Source: Ophiura sarsii
Lineage: Eukaryota; Echinodermata; Ophiuroidea; Amphilepidida; Ophiuridae
Length of the DNA: 64,000 nt
NCBI GenBank assembly: GCA_035610835.1
Contig: CM069449.1
Location: forward strand, 59,324,183-59,388,182
Reading direction: 5' to 3'
In this document: positions 10,348-20,415 of the stretch, in pieces
Position numbering within the stretch: the first letter of the stretch is position 1
Layout: each line of letters opens with the position of its first letter
The notes under the pieces: generated by a model
Seen by the model: the letters and a program-made list of their open reading frames with translations, nothing else
What the model was told of the DNA's origin: nothing
Database searches by the model: none
Made by a program: the position numbers and the translations under genes

Positions 10348-10555
10348 CCCACTTTCCTGGAAGTTTCTGAGCTGTGCATGCTGGCGAATTGGGAAGGCCC
10401 ATCACATGACCTGCATGCGGGTATATGACAACTTCAACCTGGTCATTCTTTCCATTGATTCTGATCTTTTCTGCTATTTTGGGAGCAAAACGGGGGTTCA
10501 CAATTGCGTCCTCACCGCCATGGATGAGAAGGGTAGGGCACTGTATGTTTTCAAA
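10348..10555 (-). CDS. BAAT/ACOT-like gene, exon 8 (acid and His of the catalytic triad)
   Basis: Follows a TTGTTTCAG acceptor and ends at a GTAAGAC donor (phase 1). It encodes FENIQCPTLLIHGGEDAIVN and continues to VVIYPHAGHVMGLPNSPACT. The Asp of GGEDAIVNP and the His of AGHVMGLP sit where the alpha/beta-hydrolase triad of BAAT and acyl-CoA thioesterases places its Asp and His. The LPNSP motif after the His matches the family's xPPYxPxC region. Confidence 0.88.
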
Positions 10556-10713
10556 CTGAAACAACAAATCAAGACGTAAAAATGATAAAATCGGAATCAT
10601 CGAATTCAAAAACCATCAATCGTTTTATGCATACCATCAATGATCAGCAATGACAGTTATCCTCTCAACATCAATGAATGTTGACCTATAATACACGATC
10701 AATGTATGCTTAC

Positions 10714-10843
10714 CTTTTGGTATTTTGTAGTTTCGATAGAATCGTAAATATCCATCAATATAGAATGACCATTGGCATCTTTAGGAAAATTTCCTGAAGT
10801 GTTAAGATTGCCGTAACGAGCGTCAACTCCTTTTGGGCTGGTT
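10714..10843 (-). CDS. BAAT/ACOT-like gene, exon 7
   Basis: 130 nt between a CAATTCTCAG acceptor and a GTAAGC donor. One leading base completes the Gly codon started in exon 6. It encodes TSPKGVDARYGNLNTSGNFP and ends ETTKYQK in phase 0. Position and length fit the variable segment between the nucleophile region and the acid residue. It is separated from exon 6 by a 10.4-kb intron holding the LTR retrotransposon. Confidence 0.8.
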
Positions 10844-11631
10844 CTGAGAATTGAAAGAAAAAAAGGTATTGATTGACTTGTTAATCGATTGTATTATTAA
10901 TTGTTGATGTTCATCCAATTATGAATTACTTAAATCAAATCGTCAACTTTAACGGGCCACTAAGAGATGTGCTGGAGGCTGCGCCCTCAATTATGATAAC
11001 AACTGGGTTTAGTAAAATCTTACGACCGTAAGATCAGCATTTTACGTCAGTCAGTGTCCCCCTGCAGCACGCGTGATAAATAACGCATACCATATTTGCA
11101 TAGAGGGCGTTTTTCAATAAATAGTGATGGTATTGTTTTAATCAAGTTGTGCTGTGTTTTTGTAAGTAGAAACAACAATAATGGCAATTTTTAATGTTCA
11201 TCTTGAATTCTGAAGTAAAAAAAAAAAAAAAAAAAATCAACAACACTTTGTGTCCCTTTAATGCCTGAATACCTTGGATCAATTAAGTCCCGAAGGTAAT
11301 TTTTTTTCTCGTAACCTAGCGAAGGACTCCCTATAATTTTAACCCTAATCATAACCTTAACCCTTAATTGAACCCTAATTCTAACCTTACATCTTACCGT
11401 AACCCTATACTCTAACATGTGTTACAATCCCTCGCTAGGTGACAAAGAAATAGCACGTTTCGGAGACCAAGTAAAAAAAATGTTAGACGGACCTGCCAAA
11501 AGATTACGTTATAATCTAGCGTAAAAGTGACTTTACGACTCTAGCGTAATGCCCATAATATACTTTCAGTCGCAGATCGCGGCGATTTGGTTAAAGTCAC
11601 TCGAGTGGACTGTGAAACACAAATCGCTCTG
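10844..11631 (-). other. Left part of intron 6; degenerate AACCCT-like tract
   Basis: No exon seen. At about 11338-11411 there is a run of AACCCTAAT/AACCTTAACC variants, bracketed by an imperfect inverted pair (CCTAGCGAAGGA at 11316-11327 and the inverse of CACCTAGCGAGGGA at 11429-11442). It looks like a small decayed MITE with telomere-like filler, not a telomere. Confidence 0.4.
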
Positions 11632-11805
11632 CGCCAATGAAGGAGTTATACAAGGCTCTAATCAATGAATAACGACTAAACATTACACTACTTTACGAGA
11701 GAAACATCAGGCTTGTAACACCAAGAGCGAGGAGGTTGAGAACGAACAACAAAACGCTAAACAAAGCCTGTCACCCAAAGGTGCGTAATATAACACATAC
11801 TGGCG
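11632..11805 (-). repeat. 3' LTR, 174 bp
   Basis: Identical to 20242-20415. The ends form a perfect 5-bp inverted pair, CGCCA...TGGCG, instead of the usual TG...CA. It is preceded on the minus strand by a polypurine tract. Confidence 0.92.
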
Positions 11806-11808
11806 TGG

Positions 11809-11828
11809 CTTCTTCTTTCTCCTCCTCC
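11809..11828 (-). promoter_or_regulatory. Polypurine tract of the LTR retrotransposon
   Basis: Twenty consecutive purines on the minus strand (GGAGGAGGAGAAAGAAGAAG), three bases upstream of the 3' LTR. This is the expected position for the plus-strand DNA primer. Confidence 0.85.
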
Positions 11829-12145
11829 ATTTACCCAAAAATATGTCCTACGACAAAACATATATACAGTTAGAGTCTTTTGCTCAAAATCTCTATAAGA
11901 GTCAATATCTCAAAGTGTAAACTCTTTGAGGCACAAGCAACTGCCTATGCATGAATGTAATACATGTACATGTAGATGCCTGCTAAAAATGTTTATGAGT
12001 CAACATGAGTGCACAAAGGAGGTAAATTAGAGTCACTAAACACTGTGCACAAAAAGGGTCCACTGAAGAGGACAGCAGGTCTATATGGCAGGAACAGTCA
12101 ACAACAGGCAATCTTATGTAACAGCGTATATCAGTAACACCATGA

Positions 12146-15100
12146 CTAGTCTAACACAAAATCATCGAGGTGCCTGGGTGGGTTGCGTTGTCTACCAGAG
12201 CGTCGTGGTGAGTCGGGTGCCTCTTGGACATCCTCATCAGGGAGTAGCATAAGTTCGTCAGCAGGCTGACTGGTGTGCGGTGAAATACCAACAGCCGACG
12301 GTGGGAAGTGTTCTGGCTGGCTGGCTGGGGCCTGGGTCATAAGTTCCTGACTTACACTGTGTGTAAGGGGGGGAGTTGACATACAACCAGCTGGCGTTGA
12401 CAGTTCTGGTGGAATATGAGGGGGGTCTGGGGGCTTCAGCACAGGGTTCTCACTGATATTCACACTATTGTCCATCTCATCTGTAGGTGAGGAGTGTTCA
12501 CGCGGGTTAGGGACGCTGTCCATAAAATAGCTGGGGACCTTATAACATTCAGACTTCTTGACGCGATAGGAAGTAGCCCTCAGTTGTGATCCAACAAACT
12601 TACGAACGTTGCACCACATGCCATCAACAGCAGTGACCAAGTATCTGCTCCTAGCGCGTGTTTTGTCACGATCAGAATACAGGTATACAAGATCACCGAC
12701 ATCCACTGGCAGTGTTGAGGGACGCTTTCCTAGTGGTGCCTTTGACCGCTCACTATGGGGGTGATTGTCAGAACGTGTCTGATGTTGCATTTGGATCATC
12801 TGCTGGTCTGAGAATGGAATTTGCTGATTAGTGAACTGGTCGCGTTGGGACCACATTTCTCGGGCAGAGAGGCCACGTGATCGGATTCGCGAATTTAAGC
12901 TGGCCGTGGCAAGGGAAAGTGTCAGAGGTGAAGCAGGACCACCTAGTGGGTCATGGCGTAACAGTTCATCCTGTAGTTCGCGAACTGCTTTTTCTGCGAT
13001 GGGATTCTTGTTGGGATTCTTGATACGACCAATCTCTATGCAAATGCGATGCCGCTGGAGGAGCTCATCATTACTAAGGCGTGTAAATCCAGGCGCAGGA
13101 TCAGTGCGTATGACAGCAGAGGGCCCATCTAATGGACGCATTTCAATGCACAGACGGATTAAGGCATCACGGAGTGTGTCATGACGTTCATTGTCAATGA
13201 TACATGATGCTGTGAATGAGGTGGTGTTTTCACGCAGTACAAGAACTAACTGGCGGTTGCATTTGATGACATCCGCGGAAAAGGATACACCAACGGTATC
13301 CGGAGGATCACCTGTGGACTGCTGAATCAGAGTATGAGGTGTGTTGCATAACGATGCACAGTGGTGGCAACTTGACGTCACTTGCTCGATGGATTTATCC
13401 ATGTCCAAGGCATAAAAAAATCGACGGGTCATTGACGTTAGTTGGTGTCTAGTGGGGTGGTCTAACTGGATGTGGAGTGCAGTAAGGAGACCGTTCAAGA
13501 CTTGGCGAGGGACAATAATGCATTCGCGTGAGGCAGAAAGTGGCTGATCTCTGCGGACTACCAGTAAACCATCTTTGGCAATGGATGCGACTTGAAGATA
13601 ACGCTTGACATCCTTGACATTGGTGAGTTTCTTCGATGGGCGAGTGCCTTGGACTAGATGAGCGTGGGTTCTCCTTAAGTCTGGGCATTCCAATTGAACA
13701 GCTGACCATGCAGCTCTACTGGTAAATGGAAGCTTAGCATCACCGGAGATAACATCTTGTGCTGAAATGCGGAGAACTGTGGAATCTTCAATGCGTTTAA
13801 CAAAGGCACACATTTGGCACGTGGGATCGGTACAGTCAGGTGCATTGCGACTTGCAAAATCAGATGGGGTGTTGGCCGACCCAGCGAGATGACGAACGGA
13901 AGCTTGGTAACGGCTAACCGTAGACAGGAACGTGGATACGCGGGGGCTTGCTGAGAATTCCCCACGGCAAAGCTTTTCAAATGCCTGCACACATGATTTG
14001 CTATCAGTGAGTATGCACGCATGATGTTTGGATTGTATGATGAATGGACTAAAGTACTTGGTGGATGCAGAAATAGAGAGTGCTTCTACTTCGCATGGTA
14101 ACCATGTGGGTTGACGACCGCGTAATTTAGCACTATAAAACCCAGCGAGATGAGGTTTTCCTTTCCGGGTTATGTACAATGTTGATCCAATACTGTGCTT
14201 TTTGACAGAGCCATCGGTAACAATCCACAACTGATCCTCTGGCCGCGGGAGCGTGATAGTGCTGGTTGACGTTAAGGCAGCTTGTGCAGTTTGGAAAGCT
14301 GCTCGGAGAGTGTCAGACCATGTAATCTTGTCTTGTGTTTGTCGGCCTGCTGCAACATCATCCAATGGAGCCAAAAATGACGCGCAACCAGGGATGACAC
14401 GGGCTAATACCTTGTAAGCGCCGATGAAAGATCTCATTCCGCCAACCCTTTCTGGTGGAGCACAACTAGAAAGAGTTGCAATACGGTGGGGGCTAGCTTG
14501 AAGAGTGCCATTTGACCAAATCCAGCCTAAGATGACAGTGCTTCCTGGACAGATTACAGTCTTAGGTGCTGAGAGGCGAAGATTACATTTGTCTAAAGCG
14601 TGTAGAACAGACCTCCAATTATGTAGAAGCTCATCTACGGTATCGCCACCGCAGTATAAGCCATCCGCCAACTTTGCAACAACACCTTTCTCCAGGAGAT
14701 CTCCAAGCACACGGCACATGAGTTCTTCCAGTGCCGTTTCAGATCCAGGCATCCCCATGGCAGATCTAGTGTATACACGAATGCCACGAAAGGGAGTAGC
14801 TACACCACAGTATTTCATAGATTGTCGCGAAAGAGGGATCTGATAAAATGCGCTGGTCAGGTCAGTAGCAATAAGGTGTTTCCACTTGGCGATCTTACGT
14901 AAGGTGGAATCTACGTCAGGCATAAGTGAAGGTTGTGGTTTACTATACCGTCCAACATCTGCAAATGCTGTCACTAGGCGAAAACCACCATTGGATTTTT
15001 TGACCAAGAATGATGGATTCAGGTATTCAACATTAATGTCAATATCTTCTGGACGAGCAAAGACTCCAAGTTTCTCAAGGTCATCGAATTTGTGTTGCAA

Positions 15101-16048
15101 TTCCTGGAGTTTATTCTGGGCATATTGTGGTAGTCTACCTTTTCGCTGTGGTGGTTGGACTGGACCCATATTGACAACAGCCTTAAAAGGTCCGGCAGCG
15201 CCATTGTATCCTGGAAAAGTTGGATTGAAGACATCATCAAATTCCTCATGAAGTGCACGAAATTTGGATTGGTTTTCCGGAGTGAGCGTCTGGTCTGGGT
15301 CTAATGAGATAGATGTGGAGTATGACACACTGGAGCGAGATTCCGAGTCACAACGCATTACTCCAACATGGGAGTCTGTGGGCTCAACACATGGCTTGGG
15401 GGAGTATACAGCACTGACTTGGCCGAATTGTTCTTGACGTCGAAGAACCAAAGGCTCATTGGTGAGATTGGGGATCCGAACCTTGCCAGCTACACTGCGA
15501 ATGAGGCCTGGGCTTGGCCATAACTGATCTGGTTGAAGAGTCTGTGCCACACGAGAATCTGTGCGCGGTTCTAACGCGAAGGTTGAGTCAGACTCTGCAA
15601 TCTCTGTAGGGAGATCCACTTCAATGTATTCTCCTGGCCATACAGTAGTGTTGTGGGGTGGGGCACGAAGCACGTGAGCGCGACGCACAGTATGATGGTC
15701 ACGAGTACTTTGCGGTGACCCATATGTGTAGATCTTACCATCACACAAGATTATCTGTCGCTTTGAAGGACGGACGGCAACATCGTTAAGCTCCATAAAG
15801 GGGGTTCCTCCAAGAATGTCCACGTCTAGGCTTTTCACAACAAGTCCTTCAAACGGGAAATTGAAGCCATCGCGTGTAAGAGTAAAGGAGGTTTCTCCAA
15901 CCACATCAAGAGGGGAATGACCATCCGCTTGGTGAGCAGATTGCGAACTCTTACGGATCTTTACACCAAGGGTCTGGGCTGTTGTTTCACGCATTAGGTT
16001 ACCTGTTGCGCCGCAATCAATGGTAACACGGACTGTATGATGGTCCAT
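12146..16048 (-). CDS. Pol polyprotein: protease, reverse transcriptase, RNase H, integrase
   Basis: 1300 codons, uninterrupted. Protease: D-C-G at residues 11-13 (usual form DTG/DSG) and ILGG at 78-81. Reverse transcriptase: first catalytic Asp in ATDLTSAFYQIPL (D396); the second motif reads LADG at 460-463, where a YxDD-type box is expected, so Gly463 replaces the last Asp. RNase H: IVTDGS (D602) and later TDSKS. Integrase: an H...H...CHHC zinc-binding region, then a D/D/E core (SADV, RTDPAPGF, AEKAVREL). A GDLVYLYSDRD-type C-terminal module follows, with a Pro/Ser-rich tail. The in-frame sequence upstream of the first ATG stays open to 16092, so this is probably the rear part of a gag-pol frame cut by the insertion at 16093-18856. 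Confidence 0.9.
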   Translation of the reverse strand: MDHHTVRVTIDCGATGNLMRETTAQTLGVKIRKSSQSAHQADGHSPLDVVGETSFTLTRDGFNFPFEGLVVKSLDVDILGGTPFMELNDVAVRPSKRQIILCDGKIYTYGSPQSTRDHHTVRRAHVLRAPPHNTTVWPGEYIEVDLPTEIAESDSTFALEPRTDSRVAQTLQPDQLWPSPGLIRSVAGKVRIPNLTNEPLVLRRQEQFGQVSAVYSPKPCVEPTDSHVGVMRCDSESRSSVSYSTSISLDPDQTLTPENQSKFRALHEEFDDVFNPTFPGYNGAAGPFKAVVNMGPVQPPQRKGRLPQYAQNKLQELQHKFDDLEKLGVFARPEDIDINVEYLNPSFLVKKSNGGFRLVTAFADVGRYSKPQPSLMPDVDSTLRKIAKWKHLIATDLTSAFYQIPLSRQSMKYCGVATPFRGIRVYTRSAMGMPGSETALEELMCRVLGDLLEKGVVAKLADGLYCGGDTVDELLHNWRSVLHALDKCNLRLSAPKTVICPGSTVILGWIWSNGTLQASPHRIATLSSCAPPERVGGMRSFIGAYKVLARVIPGCASFLAPLDDVAAGRQTQDKITWSDTLRAAFQTAQAALTSTSTITLPRPEDQLWIVTDGSVKKHSIGSTLYITRKGKPHLAGFYSAKLRGRQPTWLPCEVEALSISASTKYFSPFIIQSKHHACILTDSKSCVQAFEKLCRGEFSASPRVSTFLSTVSRYQASVRHLAGSANTPSDFASRNAPDCTDPTCQMCAFVKRIEDSTVLRISAQDVISGDAKLPFTSRAAWSAVQLECPDLRRTHAHLVQGTRPSKKLTNVKDVKRYLQVASIAKDGLLVVRRDQPLSASRECIIVPRQVLNGLLTALHIQLDHPTRHQLTSMTRRFFYALDMDKSIEQVTSSCHHCASLCNTPHTLIQQSTGDPPDTVGVSFSADVIKCNRQLVLVLRENTTSFTASCIIDNERHDTLRDALIRLCIEMRPLDGPSAVIRTDPAPGFTRLSNDELLQRHRICIEIGRIKNPNKNPIAEKAVRELQDELLRHDPLGGPASPLTLSLATASLNSRIRSRGLSAREMWSQRDQFTNQQIPFSDQQMIQMQHQTRSDNHPHSERSKAPLGKRPSTLPVDVGDLVYLYSDRDKTRARSRYLVTAVDGMWCNVRKFVGSQLRATSYRVKKSECYKVPSYFMDSVPNPREHSSPTDEMDNSVNISENPVLKPPDPPHIPPELSTPAGCMSTPPLTHSVSQELMTQAPASQPEHFPPSAVGISPHTSQPADELMLLPDEDVQEAPDSPRRSGRQRNPPRHLDDFVLD

Positions 16049-16202
16049 AAATGTGTCCAGGTATGGGGACTGACGAGTCTGTACACGTAGGGCACGGCTG
16101 TTTGACAGTCCGATTTATTATGACGTCATCTTAACGTTTCTCAATACTTTCGATAGTTCGATTATCACGCAAACCAGTTGAGTGCATGTACTATGTACGC
16201 GT

Positions 16203-16665
16203 CCTATATCTCAACGTGCAATTATGCGCAAGCCGCAAATCTAAGCACCATTTACACTTATTTTTTTCTCGTTTGGCCTCTCTCTAGAGTCTCTTATTTA
16301 ACGTTGGACCAGCGGGAAATCTTATGATTCATACACTAAATACAAAAATTTCTTGTGCATAAGATGCTATCATTTTCGTATCCGGGCCTCCAATATTTGG
16401 TTTGTATGTTAACATTATTTTGGTAACATCGTTTTCAAGTTTGCTTACGAAACAGCAGTTCCCTATATCTCAACGTGCAATCATGCGGAGCTCCGCAAAT
16501 CTAAGCACCATTTACACTGATTTTTGTCTCGTTTGGCCTCTCTCTAGAGTCTCTTATTTAACGTTGGACCAGCGGGAAATCTTATTATTTATACACTAAA
16601 TACAAAAATTTCTTGTGCATAAGATGCTTGCATTTTCGTATCCGGGCCTCCAATATTTGGTTTGT
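16203..16665. repeat. Direct duplication, about 205 bp, offset 260 bp
   Basis: Copies 16203-16405 and 16462-16665 share CCTATATCTCAACGTGCAAT, GGCCTCTCTCTAGAGTCTC and TCCGGGCCTCCAATATTTGG with few changes. Part of the inserted DNA transposon. Confidence 0.9.
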
Positions 16666-16775
16666 AATTTCACATTTTACTGCTCACACCGTGTGTTTCT
16701 TTTAGTATTCGTCATTTGGATTCTCAAAATGGATGCCAGTAACACACAGGCAGCAGGTATAGGACTAGTAAAAAA

Positions 16776-18575
16776 ATGTGCCCTCCGATTTGCTTTTTTG
16801 TATATTATATCACATTTTGAGTTACGTATAATGTTTTTTTATCGAACTGGTCAATCTGCGACATATTTGGCGGAATAACTTACGTTCGCGTTGAAACCGC
16901 AACCAAAAAAGTCTTTTTTAGAGCGCGCAAGGCTAAAAAAGCTGAATATCCTAATATGTGCCCCACGATTTGCTTTTTGGGATATTATATCACATTTTGA
17001 GTTACGTATAATGTTTTTTTATCGAACTGGTCAATCTGCGACATATTTGGCGGAATAACTTACGTTCGCGTTGAAACCGCAACCAAAAAAGTCTTTTTTA
17101 GAGCGCGCAAGGCTAAAAAAGCTGAATATCCTAATATGTGCCCCACGATTTGCTTTTTGGGATATTATATCACATTTTGAGTTACGTATAATGTTTTTTT
17201 ATCGAACTGGTCAATCTGCGACATATTTGGCGGAATAACTTACGTTCGCGTTGAAACCGCAACCAAAAAAGTCTTTTTTAGAGCGCGCAAGGCTAAAAAA
17301 GCTGAATATCCTAATATGTGCCCCCCGATTTGCTTTTTGGGATATTATATCACATTTTGAGTTACGTATAATGTTTTTTTATCGAACTGGTCAAACTGAG
17401 ACATATTTGGCGGAATAACTTACGTTCGCGTTGAAACCGCAACCAAAAAAGTCTTTTTTAGAGCGCGCAAGGCTAAAAAAGCTGAATATCCTAATATGTG
17501 CCCCACGATTTGCTTTTTGGGATATTATATCACATTTTGAGTTACGTATAATGTTTTTTTATCGAACTGGTCAATCTGCGACATATTTGGCGGAATAACT
17601 TACGTTCGCGTTGAAACCGCAACCAAAAAGGTCTTTTTTAGAGCGCGCAAGGCTAAAAAAGCTGAATATCCTAATATGTGCCCCACGATTTGCTTTTTGG
17701 GATATTATATCACATTTTGAGTTACGTATAATGTTTTTTTATCGAACTGGTCAATCTGCGACATATTTGGCGGAATAACTTACGTTCGCGTTGAAACCGC
17801 AACCAAAAAAGTCTTTTTTAGAGCGCGCAAGGCTAAAAAAGCTGAATATCCTAATATGTGCTCCCCGATTTGCTTTTTGGGATATTATATCACATTTTGA
17901 GTTACGTATAATGTTTTTTTATCGAACTGGTCAATCTGCGACATATTTGGCGGAATAACTTACGTTCGCGTTGAAACCGCAACCAAAAAAGTCTTTTTTA
18001 GAGCGCGCAAGGCTAAAAAAGCTGAATATCCTAATATGTGCCCCACGATTTGCTTTTTGGGATATTATATCACATTTTGAGTTACGTATAATGTTTTTTT
18101 ATCGAACTGGTCAATCTGCGACATATTTGGCGGAATAACTTACGTTCGCGTTGAAACCGCAACCAAAAAAGTCTTTTTTAGAGCGCGCAAGGCTAAAAAA
18201 GCTGAATATCCTAATATGTGCCCCACGATTTGCTTTTTGGGATATTATATCACATTTTGAGTTACGTATAATGTTTTTTTATCGAACTGGTCAATCTGCG
18301 ACATATTTGGCGGAATAACTTACGTTCGCGTTGAAACCGCAACCAAAAAAGTCTTTTTTAGAGCGTGCAAGGCTAAAAAAGCTGAATATCCTAATATGTG
18401 CCCCACGATTTGCTTTTTGGGATATTATATCACATTTTGAGTTACGTATAATGTTTTTTTATCGAACTGGTCAATCTGCGACATATTTGGCGGAATAACT
18501 TACGTTCGCGTTGAAACCGCAACCAAAAAAGTCTTTTTTAGAGCGCGCAAGGCTAAAAAAGCTGAATATCCTAAT
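16776..18575. repeat. Satellite array: ten exact-length copies of a 180-bp unit
   Basis: Each unit begins ATGTGCCCCACGATTTGC and ends GAATATCCTAAT. The array is 1800 bp, an integer ten units, with no length variation and only a few substitutions per unit (e.g. GTCAAACTGAG in unit 4, GCTCCCCG at the start of unit 7). Near-identity and perfect phasing indicate recent amplification, apparently within the DNA transposon that holds it. Confidence 0.95.
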
Positions 18576-18843
18576 AAAATCGGGCTTGTATGAATGGCCA
18601 CCGTCAGAAATAAATAGCTGAACAAAGTAAATGAACAAAGAACGTGATTAAAATGGATCTAGCAGTGATAAAATGTATTTAAAAGCCCCCCGTCCTAACT
18701 GGTGCATATCCCTTTGTTCTATAATCCTTGGTTACGGAGCTGAGCGGCACGGTTAGTTTTACCCGATAATCGATAATTGATAATCAATCTGTGCTGCCCT
18801 CTGTTTTGAAGATGCGATTATAAATCGGACAATTTACACGCGA

Positions 18844-19890
18844 TCAAACAGCCGTGAGGGCAGTAGGAGCATGTGAAACCTGAACGTCATCTGTGTGTTC
18901 CTTAACAAGGGCACAGGCAAGATTTGGAGAATCATCATCCGTATCGGGTTCATCAAAGATGTTGGATACCTGGCGTGCACGTGCAATGTATTTGCGGTCT
19001 TGCTCTGGCAGGTGAGGGCATTCGCTGAGAAAATGTTGGATGTCGGTACGTCCTACCTGTTTGCATAGCGGGCATGATTTGTTCGGCCGGGGTCTTGCAG
19101 ATGGACCTTTTCCTCCCATTTTTCGTGGAAATTGTGAACGCGATGTGAAGGTTCGCATAGCACGGGTGTCCGAGGAGGAATTTATCTCATCCAACAGTGA
19201 ATCAAGGGCCTGTGAAACTTCAGGTTTGATGGAAGCCAATGTCCTAGATCGTAGCTCGGTACCATATCGCTGTTTAACAAGACGTGGTAGGTCTACATGG
19301 ATCAGACGAAGCCAGGTCAAGACAACTAGATTCTCCAGGGTTGGGGAGAGTTCTTCGTCCTCTGTGACCTCTTCACCATGATGGGTAATACCCCCACCCT
19401 GCAAGAGGAGGCTGTCCTCAACGAACGCCATGATGCGTTGAAATAAATCCTCAGGACGTTCATTGAGTTCTAGACGTAGAGATGAAAAGTCCAGGAAATG
19501 CCCTCCCGTGGTTTGGAATCCGTAGTGGAGGCGAATACCTTGCCAAATATCATTCATACAGGTTGAATTTCTAACGATCGTGTTGCGGGATATGATTGGA
19601 CAATAATTGGCGATCTGGCCGAGCATGAGTTCTAGCATGGTGGTCTTCTGTTGGGCAGTTAGTCTTTTAGCCTCAGGGATTTGTTCACCATCATCTGTAA
19701 AACCACGTAGCGGAGTTGTCTTTGTCTTTTTACCCCATTTGAAATCATCAACCAGAAAGGTTGCAAAGCCGGGATCAAGTGACAAGCAGTACTGCAAATT
19801 ATGCTTCCAGTTTTCGAAGGAGCTAACTGATTCAGTTTTACTAAGGGACCACTGCTTGGGGGCCCGATGTGTAGCAGCCATGGTGCACAA
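18844..19890 (-). CDS. Gag-like protein of the LTR retrotransposon (3' end truncated by insertion)
   Basis: 348 codons. The likely start is the second Met ([15 protein letters not shown]) in a good initiation context. The body is mostly helical in composition, then a basic linker ([19 protein letters not shown]) and one Cys/His motif, C273-X2-C-X9-H-X4-C291. This spacing differs from the retroviral zinc knuckle (C-X2-C-X4-H-X4-C). It would act as the capsid/nucleocapsid precursor. The last three residues and the stop codon come from the terminal repeat of the transposon at 16093-18856, so this end is not native. The frame is compatible with pol across that insertion. Confidence 0.85.
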   Translation of the reverse strand: MCTMAATHRAPKQWSLSKTESVSSFENWKHNLQYCLSLDPGFATFLVDDFKWGKKTKTTPLRGFTDDGEQIPEAKRLTAQQKTTMLELMLGQIANYCPIISRNTIVRNSTCMNDIWQGIRLHYGFQTTGGHFLDFSSLRLELNERPEDLFQRIMAFVEDSLLLQGGGITHHGEEVTEDEELSPTLENLVVLTWLRLIHVDLPRLVKQRYGTELRSRTLASIKPEVSQALDSLLDEINSSSDTRAMRTFTSRSQFPRKMGGKGPSARPRPNKSCPLCKQVGRTDIQHFLSECPHLPEQDRKYIARARQVSNIFDEPDTDDDSPNLACALVKEHTDDVQVSHAPTALTAV

Positions 19891-20221
19891 ATATCAGTAA
19901 GCCTTAAGCTTTTAAGCTTTTATGACGAAAATGTTGCTGAGCCTAGGCCGTTTGGCAAGGATGTTGATTGGTAAGCTTACTTGGATAAAGAGTCTTTGAG
20001 CAACCAATGTTCAATGATTTTACAAGCCCGGTGCTCATATGATGAATATAATATCTCGTAAAATACACTGGCAGTCTAATGTATACACACAGCTACTGTA
20101 AAAGCTGGTCAGCCGCTCACCTTCTTGTGAAATTCAAAAATATCAGAGTCCGAATTTGACATTCAAAATCTTCAGTATTCCTGTAGATTTCCGCCTTGAG
20201 AAAGCTGCGATGCGTGGAAAA

Positions 20222-20241
20222 GTAATCCGACGCTGTCACCA
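20222..20241 (-). promoter_or_regulatory. Primer-binding site of the LTR retrotransposon
   Basis: Immediately inside the 5' LTR the minus strand reads TGGTGACAGCGTCGGATTAC. It begins with TGG, the complement of a tRNA 3' CCA. I do not assign the tRNA. Confidence 0.75.
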
Positions 20242-20415
20242 CGCCAATGAAGGAGTTATACAAGGCTCTAATCAATGAATAACGACTAAACATTACACTA
20301 CTTTACGAGAGAAACATCAGGCTTGTAACACCAAGAGCGAGGAGGTTGAGAACGAACAACAAAACGCTAAACAAAGCCTGTCACCCAAAGGTGCGTAATA
20401 TAACACATACTGGCG
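20242..20415 (-). repeat. 5' LTR, 174 bp
   Basis: Identical to 11632-11805 and directly followed by the primer-binding site. Confidence 0.92.

Larger units (their letters stand above)
16093..18856. mobile_element. 2.76-kb non-autonomous DNA transposon inserted between gag and pol
   Basis: The termini are inverse complements (CACGGCTGTTTGA at 16093 and TCAAACAGCCGTG ending at 18856), followed inward by a second shared block (TCCGATTTAT / ATAAATCGGA). Each end is bordered by AGGG (16089-16092 and 18857-18860), a perfect 4-bp target duplication. CAC-starting termini with a 4-bp duplication are the pattern of Chapaev-type (CACTA-related) transposons; the assignment is inference. It has no transposase. 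The interior is a 260-bp duplication and ten 180-bp satellite units. The gag stop codon lies inside its right terminal repeat. Confidence 0.82.
11632..20415 (-). mobile_element. Complete LTR retrotransposon (Ty3/Gypsy-like domain order), with an internal transposon insertion
   Basis: The element is read on the minus strand. The 5' LTR is 20415-20242, then come the primer-binding site, gag, an inserted 2.76-kb DNA transposon, pol, the polypurine tract and the 3' LTR at 11805-11632. Total 8784 bp; without the insertion about 6.0 kb. The domain order protease-RT-RNase H-integrase is that of Ty3/Gypsy (and BEL) elements. The LTRs are identical over 174 bp, which implies recent arrival. I see no matching target duplication outside the LTRs (left flank ...CTCTG, right flank CTGAG...). 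It lies in intron 6 of the BAAT/ACOT-like gene, in the same orientation as that gene. Confidence 0.9.

Noticed and set aside
11338..11411. AACCCT-rich tract as an interstitial telomere
   Set aside because: Units are irregular (AACCCTAAT, AACCTTAACC) and enclosed by a weak inverted repeat; not a true TTAGGG/TTAACCC array.
12831..15258. Plus- and minus-strand frames of about 80-120 codons inside the pol region
   Set aside because: Shadows of the 1300-codon pol frame; no domains and no independent start signals.
19040..19900. Plus-strand frames opposite gag
   Set aside because: Antisense shadows of gag.
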